Under the pieces are notes generated by a model. That model did not search any database, had not been told where the DNA came from, and saw only the letters and a program-made list of their open reading frames with translations. A stretch of 12,876 nucleotides of DNA, from the NCBI GenBank assembly GCA_031282905.1, contig JAITCV010000129.1:1-12876 (forward strand), given 5' to 3'. Made by a program: the position numbers and the translations under genes. Below are positions 6,906-12,876 of this stretch, in pieces. Source of the DNA: Azoarcus sp. GTDB taxonomy: Bacteria > Pseudomonadota > Gammaproteobacteria > Burkholderiales > Rhodocyclaceae. Positions within the stretch are counted from its first letter, which is position 1, and each line of letters begins with the position of its first letter.

Positions 6906-7757
6906 ATGAGTCATTCCATTTTGAATATTTCACCCGAGCAACGCGCCCGGTGGCAGGTGCCGACGTTCGATGCTCCGCTTTGGGCGGGCCGCATGCGGGA
7001 TTATTGTGTCGTCATCCCTGTGATCAACGAGGGCGAGCGCATCCGCAGCCTGCTGCAAAAAATGGCCGCGCTCGATATCGCCGCCGTGGCCGACATCCTG
7101 ATCGTGGATGGCGGCAGCACGGATGGCTCGCTGGCCGTGGATGCGCTCCAGGTCCTCGGGGTGCGCGGTCTGCTGGTCAAGACCGCGCCGGGCAAACTGA
7201 GCGCGCAATTGCGCTGTGCATATGCGTTCGCGCTCGATCATGGCTATGAAGGAATCATCACCATCGATGGCAATGACAAGGATGACCCCGAAGCCATTCC
7301 CCGCTTCATCGCGGCGCTGGAGAGCGGGGTCGATTTCGTGCAGGCATCGCGTTTCATCAAGGGAGGAAGGGCGGAAAACACGCCGGGCATGCGCGATCTC
7401 GCCATCCGCTTCATTCATGCGCCCTGCCTGAGCCTGGCATCGGGCTTCAAATGGACGGACACGACCCAGGGTTTTCGCGCCTACAGCCGGAAAATGCTGC
7501 TCGACCCCGCCATTGCACCTTTCCGCGACGTATTCATGGGCTATGAATTGCTCGCTTATCTATCCTGCCGCGCGCCACGTCTCGGTTATCGTTGCATCGA
7601 ATTGCCCACCATCCGGCGTTATCCCGTCGGCAAGGTGCCGACCAAGATCGACGGCTTTCGGGGCAATGTCGTCATGTTGGCGGTATTGGTCAAGGCGTGT
7701 TTGGGCGGATATACGGCAACAAAAGTCGAAGATGATTCAAACCGCCATGCCGAATGA
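6906..7757 (+). CDS. GT2 family glycosyltransferase, dolichyl-phosphate-mannose-synthase-like
   Basis: This GT-A glycosyltransferase of 283 residues resembles polyprenyl-phosphate sugar synthases. The fold begins at about residue 33 with YCVVIPVINEGERI; D68 lies in ILIVDGGSTDGS. The acidic loop GIITIDGNDKDDPEAI at 116-131 corresponds to the DxD-containing region, here written DGND. TTQGFRAYSRKML at 186-198 is the conserved acceptor-side segment. Only one short hydrophobic stretch (about 253-267) is seen, so it probably associates peripherally with the membrane. The start is set at ATG 6906. The frame continues upstream to 6810, but that part lies over repeats and has no family similarity. AGAAAG upstream is a weak ribosome binding site. 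The gene overlaps the next one. It may load a second sugar onto the lipid carrier; the substrate is unknown. Confidence 0.85.
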   Translation: MSHSILNISPEQRARWQVPTFDAPLWAGRMRDYCVVIPVINEGERIRSLLQKMAALDIAAVADILIVDGGSTDGSLAVDALQVLGVRGLLVKTAPGKLSAQLRCAYAFALDHGYEGIITIDGNDKDDPEAIPRFIAALESGVDFVQASRFIKGGRAENTPGMRDLAIRFIHAPCLSLASGFKWTDTTQGFRAYSRKMLLDPAIAPFRDVFMGYELLAYLSCRAPRLGYRCIELPTIRRYPVGKVPTKIDGFRGNVVMLAVLVKACLGGYTATKVEDDSNRHAE

Positions 7758-9717
7758 AACGGCAGAAAAAAGCGTGCGCCTGGATATGCGACGAACCGAA
7801 ATATACGGCAAGATCGCGATCTGCCTTCTTGCCATCCTGGGGTTTGCCTTCATCGTGCGCGCCAGTTATCCCGGCTATATGCACGCGGATAACGTATATC
7901 AGTTCGAACAGATCTATCTTGGGCGCTATTATGATTGGCAACCGCCTTTCATCGTTGCGCTCTGGATGGGATTGATGAAAATCTTCCCGGCCCAGGCAGG
8001 CATCCTGATATTGAACAATCTGCTGATCTGGGGCGCACTGACGGTCTGTGCCTTTGTCATCCGCCGCCGCGTGGGAGCCTGGGCCTTGCTGGTGTTCGCG
8101 CTGCCGTTCATGCCCGGCATGCTCAATCTGCTGGGACATGTCAACCGGGATATCATGCTTGTCGCCTGGATGATGGCCGCGTTCTCATGCGCGTTCCTGG
8201 CCAATGGCGAGAACATCGGCGGCGGCAAGCGGCTCATGTTGCGGATATTGACCGGCCTGTTTGCGATCGCGGCTTTCCTGGTACGGGGAAACGTCGTTTT
8301 TGCGCTGGCCCCCTTGCTGCTTTATGCCTATTTCCGCCTGGGATGGGTGCGCAATTTGTTGACATGCGCGCTGCTGGTGGTGGTGATGCCGGTCACGCAA
8401 AATGCTCTTGACCGTTTGATGGAAGTCACGCCCACTTATCCGGGGAGCAGCATCAAGGTCATGCATTTGGAGGCCTTGTCTTATTTTGCGGGCAAGAATC
8501 TCTTTCCCGGCAAATGGGACGAAATCGAAACACGCTGGATTGTCGAAGGCTGCTATACCCCGACCCAGTTCGATCCGTTGGCGATTTTCAGCAAAACGGA
8601 TTGCAGCATCGTGCAGGCGAATCTGGATCAACAGGGTCTGTGGGGCTCGCATGTATTGACAAAAGCGTGGCTGTCGGCGCTGGTGGACAATCCGCTGGGC
8701 GCCTATGCCGCGATGGCGGCGGCTTTTCGCCAGGCCATGCGTGAACCCTATGCACTGCTGATCCTGGAGCCGCCCGCGCCCAGCACGGCGTTGAACGATC
8801 TGGGGATCGAACTGCGCCAACCCCATCCGCCTTATCGGATCACGACCGCGGCGGCACGCCAGTACATGCAATCCGGATTCAACCTGGTCTTGGGCAAGCC
8901 CATGATCTTTGCCGCCGCCTGCGTGGCGGCCATGGTATTGCTGCTCATCTTGCGCCTGGGGAAAACGCGCCTCGGCCTGTTCGCGCTCGCGCTGGCGGGG
9001 TCGGGAATGATCTATTTGCTGACCTATTTTCCGCTCACGGTTTCGTCGCATTTTCGCTATTTCTATTGGAGCGGTTTTGCCGGATGGCTGGGGCTGCTGC
9101 TCGCCATCATCGCCTGGTTCGCGCACCGCAAGGAAGAAAGACACACTTTGCCGGGCCTGATGCGCCTTGGCGTTGGCGCGCTCGTGGCCGCCACCGTGGC
9201 GCTGGTCACGACTTCTCCCGATTTGCCGACGGAAAGACGCACGATCAAGCTAACACCGCAGGGCGGCGGGGAAATCGCCATCGACAGCATCCGCGCGGCC
9301 GCCACGCCGCCGTGGGAGCCGCCTTTCGATGGCGATATCCAGGCGCCGGGCTGGATTTGGCAAAATGGCTGGCATTCGGCGGACTCGTCATCCGCGTTGA
9401 TCACGACGTTCGAGTCGCTGCATATGCCCGTGCGCGTGCATTTCAGCGGCGGTCCCGACAAGGGCAAGGTGCGTATCGAGGATCTCGACGAAAACGGCAA
9501 GGTCTTGGTGATCGATACGCGCTGGGAAAAGCCCCAGGAAATACTCATCTTTCTGTCGCCGCCCAGGGCATGGACGAGACAACAGCGCCAGGGGTCCTGG
9601 CATGCGCCCGCGCGGGCGGGGCTGTTGTTCGTCATACTGACCGTCTTGCTGTTTCGAATGACAGGGGATAGAAAACAGAGAACAGATTTTCTGCCGACGG
9701 CAAAGCTGCCCACATAG
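7732..9717 (+). CDS. Polytopic GT-C-like membrane glycosyltransferase with C-terminal periplasmic segment
   Basis: This large integral membrane protein of about 661 residues has roughly ten helices, the first at 24-43. The loop after helix 1 holds HADN (D53) and YDWQPP (67-71). A further loop holds HVNRD (D140). Acidic loop residues of this sort are used by GT-C enzymes to take sugars from polyprenyl phosphates on the periplasmic side. After about residue 500 a soluble, probably beta-rich segment of some 135 residues follows, then one more helix (about 637-655). Residues 645-661 are encoded by the heptad repeat that begins at 9661. Starts at 7732 and 7747 are both plausible; neither has a strong ribosome binding site, and both overlap the preceding gene. 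The same frame is open back to 7513, but that part shadows the glycosyltransferase. The GT-C call rests on topology and loop motifs, not on a named family. Confidence 0.72.
   Translation: MIQTAMPNETAEKSVRLDMRRTEIYGKIAICLLAILGFAFIVRASYPGYMHADNVYQFEQIYLGRYYDWQPPFIVALWMGLMKIFPAQAGILILNNLLIWGALTVCAFVIRRRVGAWALLVFALPFMPGMLNLLGHVNRDIMLVAWMMAAFSCAFLANGENIGGGKRLMLRILTGLFAIAAFLVRGNVVFALAPLLLYAYFRLGWVRNLLTCALLVVVMPVTQNALDRLMEVTPTYPGSSIKVMHLEALSYFAGKNLFPGKWDEIETRWIVEGCYTPTQFDPLAIFSKTDCSIVQANLDQQGLWGSHVLTKAWLSALVDNPLGAYAAMAAAFRQAMREPYALLILEPPAPSTALNDLGIELRQPHPPYRITTAAARQYMQSGFNLVLGKPMIFAAACVAAMVLLLILRLGKTRLGLFALALAGSGMIYLLTYFPLTVSSHFRYFYWSGFAGWLGLLLAIIAWFAHRKEERHTLPGLMRLGVGALVAATVALVTTSPDLPTERRTIKLTPQGGGEIAIDSIRAAATPPWEPPFDGDIQAPGWIWQNGWHSADSSSALITTFESLHMPVRVHFSGGPDKGKVRIEDLDENGKVLVIDTRWEKPQEILIFLSPPRAWTRQQRQGSWHAPARAGLLFVILTVLLFRMTGDRKQRTDFLPTAKLPT
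9661..9700 (+). repeat. ACAG/ATAG heptad repeat at the end of the GT-C gene
   Basis: Units start at 9661 (ACAG), 9668 (ATAG), 9675 (ACAG) and 9682 (ACAG), a strict 7-base period. TTTTCTGCCGACGG follows, as at the copy near 6043-6074. This copy is translated as the last residues of the GT-C protein. A lone ACAG also occurs at 9724. Confidence 0.65.
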
Positions 9718-9824
9718 CGACTGACAGAAAAGCCATTCTTGCATTTCTCCGATCGTCTGGCTCGATGGCGGCACGGAAGCCAGGACGCGGTTATGATCAA
9801 CAGCATTTTCAGGGAGCCCCAGCG

Positions 9825-10853
9825 ATGTTCAAAGTCTTCAGGCGAATCTTCGTGGCGGCCAGTCTTGCGCTGATCGCCTATTTTCTTCTTGCACTCGTTT
9901 CGATCCTCTCGCAAGTCGCCGGCCTGGCGGACCGCATGCTTCCGGGATCCGCGCTCTGGGTCTTCTGGGGCTTGGCCGCATTCTTCGGCGCGCTGTTGCT
10001 GGTGCCCGTCTGCCTTTATTTTCGTCTGCCCAAGCCGCCGATCCCTCCGGCCGACGATGATCCGCTCGCCATGGAGAAATTCCTGAGCCGTTTGCGCGAT
10101 CATCTCAAGAACAATCCGCGTCTCTCCGCCGAGGATCTCGCCTCGAACGAGGGAATTCCGTCAGCCTTGGAAAAACTCGGCGGCGAGGTGGACGAGATCG
10201 TGAAACACACCGCCAGCACCGTTTTCGTCAGCACCGCAGTGATGCAAAACGGACGCCTTGATGCCCTTTTCGTCCTCGCCAGCCAGTTGCGTCTGGTGTG
10301 GCGGATCGCGGCGATCTATCACGGCCGGCCGTCGCCTCGGCTGCTCGTCTATCTCTACGGCAATGTCAGCGCCAATGTGCTGATCGCCGACAATCTCCAG
10401 GAAATCGATTTTGCCGAGATCGCCACGCCGATCATCGCCGCCATCTTTCCTTCGATCAAGGGGAGCGTGCCCGGCTTGCAAGGGGTGTCGACGCTGCTGG
10501 TCAACAGCCTCGCCAACGGGGCGGCGAACGCTTTCCTGACCTTGCGCGTCGGTTTGGTGGCCAAGAGTTATTGCTCGGCCTTGTCGATGCCGAAGGCCGG
10601 CAGCGTGCGCAAATCTTCGACCGCCGAGGCGCTCACGCTGGTTGGCGGCATCGTCAGGGAGCAAGGCGGACGCATCGCCGGAAAATCGTGGCAGATGGTG
10701 CGGGATACCATCGTCGATGCGACCGGGGTGACGGTCCAGGGCGTCAAGGTTGCCCTGCGGAAAACGGCCGGCGCAACCCTGGATACGGCCAAATCGATGG
10801 GCGATACGCTCGGCGACGGCATGCGCTCGATCCGGGATATGATGACAAAGTAA
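9825..10853 (+). CDS. DUF697 (YcjF-like) membrane protein
   Basis: This protein of 342 residues has two N-terminal membrane helices (about 7-30 and 43-66), then a charged helical region (80-125). Residues 130-255 resemble DUF697: VLASQLRLVWRIAAIYHGRP, VYLYGNVSANVLIADNL and LVNSLANGAANAFLTLRVGLVAKSYC. The C-terminal 85 residues are helical and basic. DUF697 proteins often accompany membrane GTPases such as YcjX or Era-like proteins, but no GTPase gene lies next to it here. ATG 9825 is chosen because AGGGAG at 9811-9816 is eight bases upstream. The longer frame from 9765 has no such site. It begins 107 bp after the GT-C gene, so it may be a separate unit. Biochemical function is unknown. Confidence 0.82.
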   Translation: MFKVFRRIFVAASLALIAYFLLALVSILSQVAGLADRMLPGSALWVFWGLAAFFGALLLVPVCLYFRLPKPPIPPADDDPLAMEKFLSRLRDHLKNNPRLSAEDLASNEGIPSALEKLGGEVDEIVKHTASTVFVSTAVMQNGRLDALFVLASQLRLVWRIAAIYHGRPSPRLLVYLYGNVSANVLIADNLQEIDFAEIATPIIAAIFPSIKGSVPGLQGVSTLLVNSLANGAANAFLTLRVGLVAKSYCSALSMPKAGSVRKSSTAEALTLVGGIVREQGGRIAGKSWQMVRDTIVDATGVTVQGVKVALRKTAGATLDTAKSMGDTLGDGMRSIRDMMTK

Positions 10854-10941
10854 GCGCTGAGACGCCGGGATAAGACATGAAGATCAAACCAAGCGTAATA
10901 AGTAATGCTGTTGGCTGTTCGGTAGCATACGGTAATACGCC

Positions 10942-11328
10942 ATGGATTGCACATTCCGTGGTTTATATGAGCTTTTTACTCAAGGTTATACAGTTGCTGG
11001 TAAAAAGATAAGATTCATGAAATAGCTTGCACGTTCAATCTATAAAGGTATACCATCAAAGACAGAGGACCTCCAACAAATTGTAATGAATTCAGGTGAG
11101 AAAATAGGGCGCATGGATCTTTTAAAGATCAGCGAATCTCTTATCGGAGAGGCATTGGGTCGTTTGGAGTGCATTATTAAGGACAATATTAACGAAGATG
11201 ATTTCAAGATATTTTTCCGGAAAGAGAAGATATTTTATAGAAATAAAGTGAGTATCGTTATTGATGGTTATCCAGGACACCCAGCCTTTGAGGCCAATGT
11301 GAGTATTTGGTGTGATTTGAAAAAATAG
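10942..11328 (+). pseudogene. AT-rich unknown ORF interrupted by an in-frame amber codon
   Basis: From ATG 10942 a frame encodes 27 residues (MDCTFRGLYELFTQGYTVAG..., ending FMK), then TAG at 11023. Reading on in the same frame gives LARSIYKGIPSKTEDLQQIV, and then the open frame from ATG 11086 to 11328 (80 residues, ending IWCDLKK). The residues between the stop and ATG 11086 look protein-like, and ATG 11086 has no good ribosome binding site. An ancestral gene of about 128 codons with a nonsense mutation is therefore the simplest reading. A live 80-residue gene from 11086, or from ATG 11113, cannot be excluded. No family is recognised. The region is clearly richer in A and T than its neighbours, which suggests transfer. 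The 8-bp inverted pair CTTTTTAC (10972-10979) and GTAAAAAG (11000-11007) lies inside it. Between 10854 and 10941 nothing further is seen. Confidence 0.5.
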
Positions 11329-11342
11329 GATACTATAGTTAC

Positions 11343-11404
11343 ATAGCAAATATCGACGACCTTGCATTTATTGATGAATCTTTTGTTATATATTGATTTG
11401 CTAT
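11343..11404. repeat. 9-bp inverted repeat flanking the end of the AT-rich patch
   Basis: ATAGCAAAT at 11343-11351 and ATTTGCTAT at 11396-11404 are perfect inverted copies, 44 bases apart. GC-rich sequence resumes right after the second arm. They could be terminal repeats of a small lost element or a chance hairpin. Nothing else is seen between 11329 and 11456. Confidence 0.35.
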
Positions 11405-11456
11405 TGTCCCCTTGTCCTGCGCGATTGCCTTCCGAATCAAATCCGGTTCATCCTGG

Positions 11457-11591
11457 CTACTCTTGCACGATTTCAACGATCTCGCAGTCACTCGCTTCCA
11501 AGCGACTCAGGAGTTCAAGCGTCCTGTTTTGCAGATCGCGTAGCCGTTTGTCACGCAGCCGGCCTTCGACGATGACCTTGATACAGTACAT
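11457..11591 (-). CDS. Small unknown ORF (44 residues)
   Basis: On the minus strand ATG at 11591 opens a 44-residue frame beginning MYCIKVIVEGRLRDK and ending EIVEIVQE. It is charged, soluble and probably helical. AAGGA lies five bases upstream of the start, a good ribosome binding site. The frame is also open further upstream to about 11759, so this may be the C-terminal part of a broken longer gene. It sits in the accessory region between AT-rich DNA and the integrase stub. No family is recognised and expression is uncertain. Confidence 0.35.
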   Translation of the reverse strand: MYCIKVIVEGRLRDKRLRDLQNRTLELLSRLEASDCEIVEIVQE

Positions 11592-11897
11592 GTCTTCCTT
11601 GAAGCGGAGGGTATGAGGATTCCCTGACCGTTTCCGCGCTGTCCAAGCGATAGAGTTGCCCAAGAGCGTCGAAATCGGGTTCGTCGTCATACCTCCAAAA
11701 GGAGGTAAAACCATGATGCGCACGCTTGCGGGTCCACAATTCCTGGCGCACATCCCCAATCCGGAGGCGTTTGCCGTCGATGCGGCGGACGATCCAATGC
11801 TGCCAGTCCAGCCGGGTCAGCCTCTGCTATTCGCCGGTGGGGAGCGTCAGCGACCAGGAATCGATGTTTTCGCAGATTTCCTCGCCACTTCAAAGGT
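11551..11897 (-). pseudogene. Broken coding remnant downstream of the integrase stub
   Basis: One minus-strand frame reads EICENIDSWSLTLPTGE, a TAG stop, then RLTRLDWQHWIVRRIDGK, RIGDVRQELWTRKRAHH, and FTSFWRYDDEPDFDALGQLYRLDSAE, ending at 11551. The composition is protein-like and the stop appears to be a point change, so this looks like part of a decayed gene fused to the integrase stub by a deletion. The frame differs from that of the integrase. The hairpin ACCTCC-AAAA-GGAGGT at 11691-11706 lies within it. No family is recognised. Confidence 0.3.
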
Positions 11898-12197
11898 ATT
11901 GGCTGGCTGCTCTTGCTTGGTCGCCTTGCTGGCCTTCTTCACGGCACCAGGGTCAAGCCCATCGGCCAAGAGCTTCCGGGCTTCATCTCGACGTTCACGG
12001 GCATTCTTGAGGGACACATTGGGGTAGGCACCAAAGGCCAACAGCTTTTCCCTACCCTCAAAGCGGTATCGCATCCGCCATAGCTTGCCGCCTGCTGGCG
12101 TGATCAAGAGATGCGAGCCCTTTTCGTCCGTCAGCTTGGAAGGCTTCGCGGCGGGCTTGGCATTCTTGATGGCGGTATCGGTCAGCTTGGCCGTCAT
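11847..12197 (-). pseudogene. Tyrosine integrase, P4 type, N-terminal stub
   Basis: From ATG 12197 on the minus strand, 116 residues match the start of P4-type phage/island integrases: MTAKLTDTAIKNAKPAAKPS, GSHLLITPAGGKLWRMRYRFEG, LAFGAYPNVSLKNARERRDEARKLLADGLDP and TFEVA. This is the arm-type DNA-binding domain (DUF4102-like). Family members have about 400 residues. Similarity ends after TFEVA at about 11895, and the frame stops at 11847, so the core-binding and catalytic domains with the Arg-His-Arg-Tyr residues are gone. It therefore cannot recombine DNA. The frame is open to 12239, but the family start and the upstream repeats favour 12197. It lies 165 bp from the 3' end of tRNA-Phe, in the arrangement normal for an integrase beside its attachment site, and marks an old island junction. 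Confidence 0.85.
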
Positions 12198-12200
12198 TTT

Positions 12201-12248
12201 GCGGGTATCCCTAACGTCATTTATGAAGAATACCCGCAATAATACCCG
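12201..12248 (-). promoter_or_regulatory. CGGGTAT repeats upstream of the integrase stub (arm-site candidates)
   Basis: GCGGGTAT at 12201-12208 is inverted as ATACCCGC at 12230-12237 and followed by ATACCCG at 12242-12248. On the minus strand this gives two direct copies and one inverted copy just before the integrase start. A weaker GGGGTAT lies at 12354-12360 beside the tRNA. Integrases of this type bind short repeats near their own gene, so arm-type or autoregulatory sites are plausible. Confidence 0.4.
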
Positions 12249-12284
12249 TGTGTAAATGAAAAGCCCCGGACTACATAGAACGAC

Positions 12285-12326
12285 AAAAAGGCCAGAACCC
12301 TTGATTTTATTGGGTTTCTGGCCTTT
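12285..12326 (-). terminator. Rho-independent terminator of tRNA-Phe
   Basis: The left arm AAAAAGGCCAGAACCC (12285-12300) and right arm GGGTTTCTGGCCTTT (12312-12326) pair with one bulged base around an 11-base loop. Read on the minus strand, the stem ends in a run of five T. It lies 36 bases after the tRNA 3' end. The A/T tails on both sides would let it act in both directions. Confidence 0.75.
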
Positions 12327-12361
12327 TCATGGACTTCTTCGGACTAACTTGTAGGGGTATC

Positions 12362-12437
<76 letters not shown>

Positions 12438-12449
12438 AAGGAGGTAGGC

Positions 12450-12477
12450 ATTATAGCCATGGCGATGCTGGAGTCAA
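12450..12477 (-). promoter_or_regulatory. Promoter of tRNA-Phe
   Basis: On the minus strand TTGACT (12472-12477), a 16-base spacer and a perfect TATAAT (12450-12455) stand 12 bases before the tRNA 5' end. Transcription would start only a few bases upstream of the mature end. Confidence 0.75.
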
Positions 12478-12485
12478 TGGGGCTG

Positions 12486-12524
12486 TCAGGAATCAGGTAT
12501 CAGGGATCAGATGTCAGGGATCAG
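12486..12524. repeat. TCAG heptad tandem repeat
   Basis: TCAG occurs at 12486, 12493, 12500, 12507, 12514 and 12521, six units with an exact 7-base period. The trailing three bases are mostly GGA, GTA or GAA type. The period is the same as in the ACAG repeats at 1718-1795, 6043-6060 and 9661-9687. Confidence 0.8.
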
Positions 12525-12652
12525 TCGCGTAGGTTGGATGGAGCCGCAGGCGGAATCCGACATTCGTATGCCACGATGCGCAGCATCGCAAATGTGGAAG
12601 GGGGATCGGTCCGGTCGGGCGCCCCTATCCCGACTTCTTCATGGATGTTCAT
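12521..12652 (-). CDS. Short ORF, probably a gene start cut off by an intergenic repeat
   Basis: ATG 12652 has GGGAG seven bases upstream and overlaps the preceding gene's stop by 14 bases, the usual arrangement of a coupled gene. It encodes 43 residues (MNIHEEVGIGAPDRTDPPST...). The second half, about LRIVAYECRIPPAAPSNLRD, is translated from the hairpin-type repeat at 12529-12595, and the stop falls in the heptad repeat. It looks like the beginning of a lost gene. A genuine short peptide is less likely. Confidence 0.3.
   Translation of the reverse strand: MNIHEEVGIGAPDRTDPPSTFAMLRIVAYECRIPPAAPSNLRD
12529..12595. repeat. Hairpin-forming intergenic repeat
   Basis: GTTGGAT and AATCCGAC form an imperfect inverted pair. 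They are followed by a nested hairpin: ACATT (12560-12564) with AATGT (12591-12595) outside, and CGATGC (12574-12579) with GCATCG (12583-12588) around GCA inside. The style matches repeats scattered between genes in many beta- and gammaproteobacteria. Only one copy is in this window. Confidence 0.45.
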
Positions 12653-12876
12653 GACCGTTCTCCCGTGATGTTTCCTCAAAATGGGAAAGGGCGTGAAATT
12701 CTTTGCGTTCCATGGAAACCAGCCCGAACGGGCCGCGATAGATGGTAAACACCCGGGGGGGCGTGCCCATGTCCCGGTACGTGCGCCTTTCGGGCGTGAC
12801 GAACAGGGTGAAGGTCAGGTCGGGAGAAGAGAGACTTTGCCAGTATTGGGCCTCTTCATCTTCGCCGACGATGGCA
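12639..12876 (-). CDS. Unidentified protein, C-terminal part (5' end outside window)
   Basis: The last 78 codons of a minus-strand gene are visible, ending in TGA at 12639-12641. They read AIVGEDEEAQYWQSLSSPDL..., then TLFVTPERRTYRDMGTPPRV, then FTIYRGPFGLVSMERKEFHALSHFEE. The composition, codon use and the ribosome binding site of the following ORF support real coding. It appears soluble and of mixed alpha/beta character. No family is recognised from this fragment. It is transcribed toward the tRNA-Phe gene and is not part of the glycan operon. Confidence 0.65.
   Translation of the reverse strand, partial: AIVGEDEEAQYWQSLSSPDLTFTLFVTPERRTYRDMGTPPRVFTIYRGPFGLVSMERKEFHALSHFEETSRENGHEHP

Noticed and set aside
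8185..9144. Minus-strand open frame of 319 codons
   Set aside because: The composition (many Gln, Arg and His) is typical of the complement of a membrane-protein gene, which is the real gene here.
9063..10103. Minus-strand open frame of 346 codons spanning the GT-C / DUF697 boundary
   Set aside because: It is antisense to two supported genes and has no domain similarity.
11713..12027. Plus-strand ORF with an ideal ribosome binding site (GGAGGT six bases before ATG 11713)
   Set aside because: Its second half is the exact antisense of the integrase stub, and the first half opposes a more protein-like minus-strand frame. The GGAGGT is one arm of the hairpin at 11691-11706.
12486..12524. Possible CRISPR array
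   Set aside because: Units are only 7 bases, with no spacers and no cas genes; this is a short tandem repeat.

Overview
The window is about 12.9 kb of GC-rich bacterial DNA with an AT-rich patch near 10.9-11.4 kb. A monomeric-type NADP isocitrate dehydrogenase, a DUF697 membrane protein and the general gene style fit a Gram-negative Pseudomonadota, most likely a betaproteobacterium. That placement is inference, because the window contains no rRNA or other taxonomic marker.

Layout: (1) 1-1707, the 3' three quarters of a monomeric isocitrate dehydrogenase gene. (2) 1927-6032, five tightly coupled genes whose stops and starts overlap: a membrane-anchored family-2 glycosyltransferase, a DAO-fold FAD oxidoreductase, an extended-SDR-like protein, a TIM-barrel sugar isomerase/epimerase-like protein and a small four-helix SMR/EamA-type membrane protein. 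(3) 6088-6796, a HigBA-like toxin-antitoxin pair with its own promoter and a palindromic operator candidate. (4) 6906-9717, a dolichyl-phosphate-mannose-synthase-like glycosyltransferase overlapping a large GT-C-like polytopic membrane protein. (5) 9825-10853, a DUF697 membrane protein. (6) 10854-12361, a decayed accessory region: an AT-rich ORF interrupted by an amber codon, scrambled coding remnants, and the N-terminal stub of a P4-type tyrosine integrase. It lies against a tRNA-Phe gene (12362-12437, minus strand). (7) 12438-12876, intergenic repeats and the 3' end of an unidentified minus-strand gene.

The genes of regions 2 and 4 can be read as one pathway: charge a polyprenyl phosphate with a sugar, remodel the sugar by oxidation and reduction, flip it with an SMR-type protein, and transfer it outside the membrane with a GT-C enzyme. 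The set of roles resembles ArnC/ArnEF/ArnT and the DprE1/DprE2 decaprenyl-phosphoryl-arabinose route. The FAD enzyme here has a different fold from DprE1, and a TIM-barrel protein is added. The substrate cannot be read from the sequence.

A second theme is a tandem repeat with a strict 7-base period (NCAGNNN). It sits at gene junctions at 1711-1803, 6043-6060, 9661-9687 and 12486-12524, and one copy enters the coding end of the GT-C gene.
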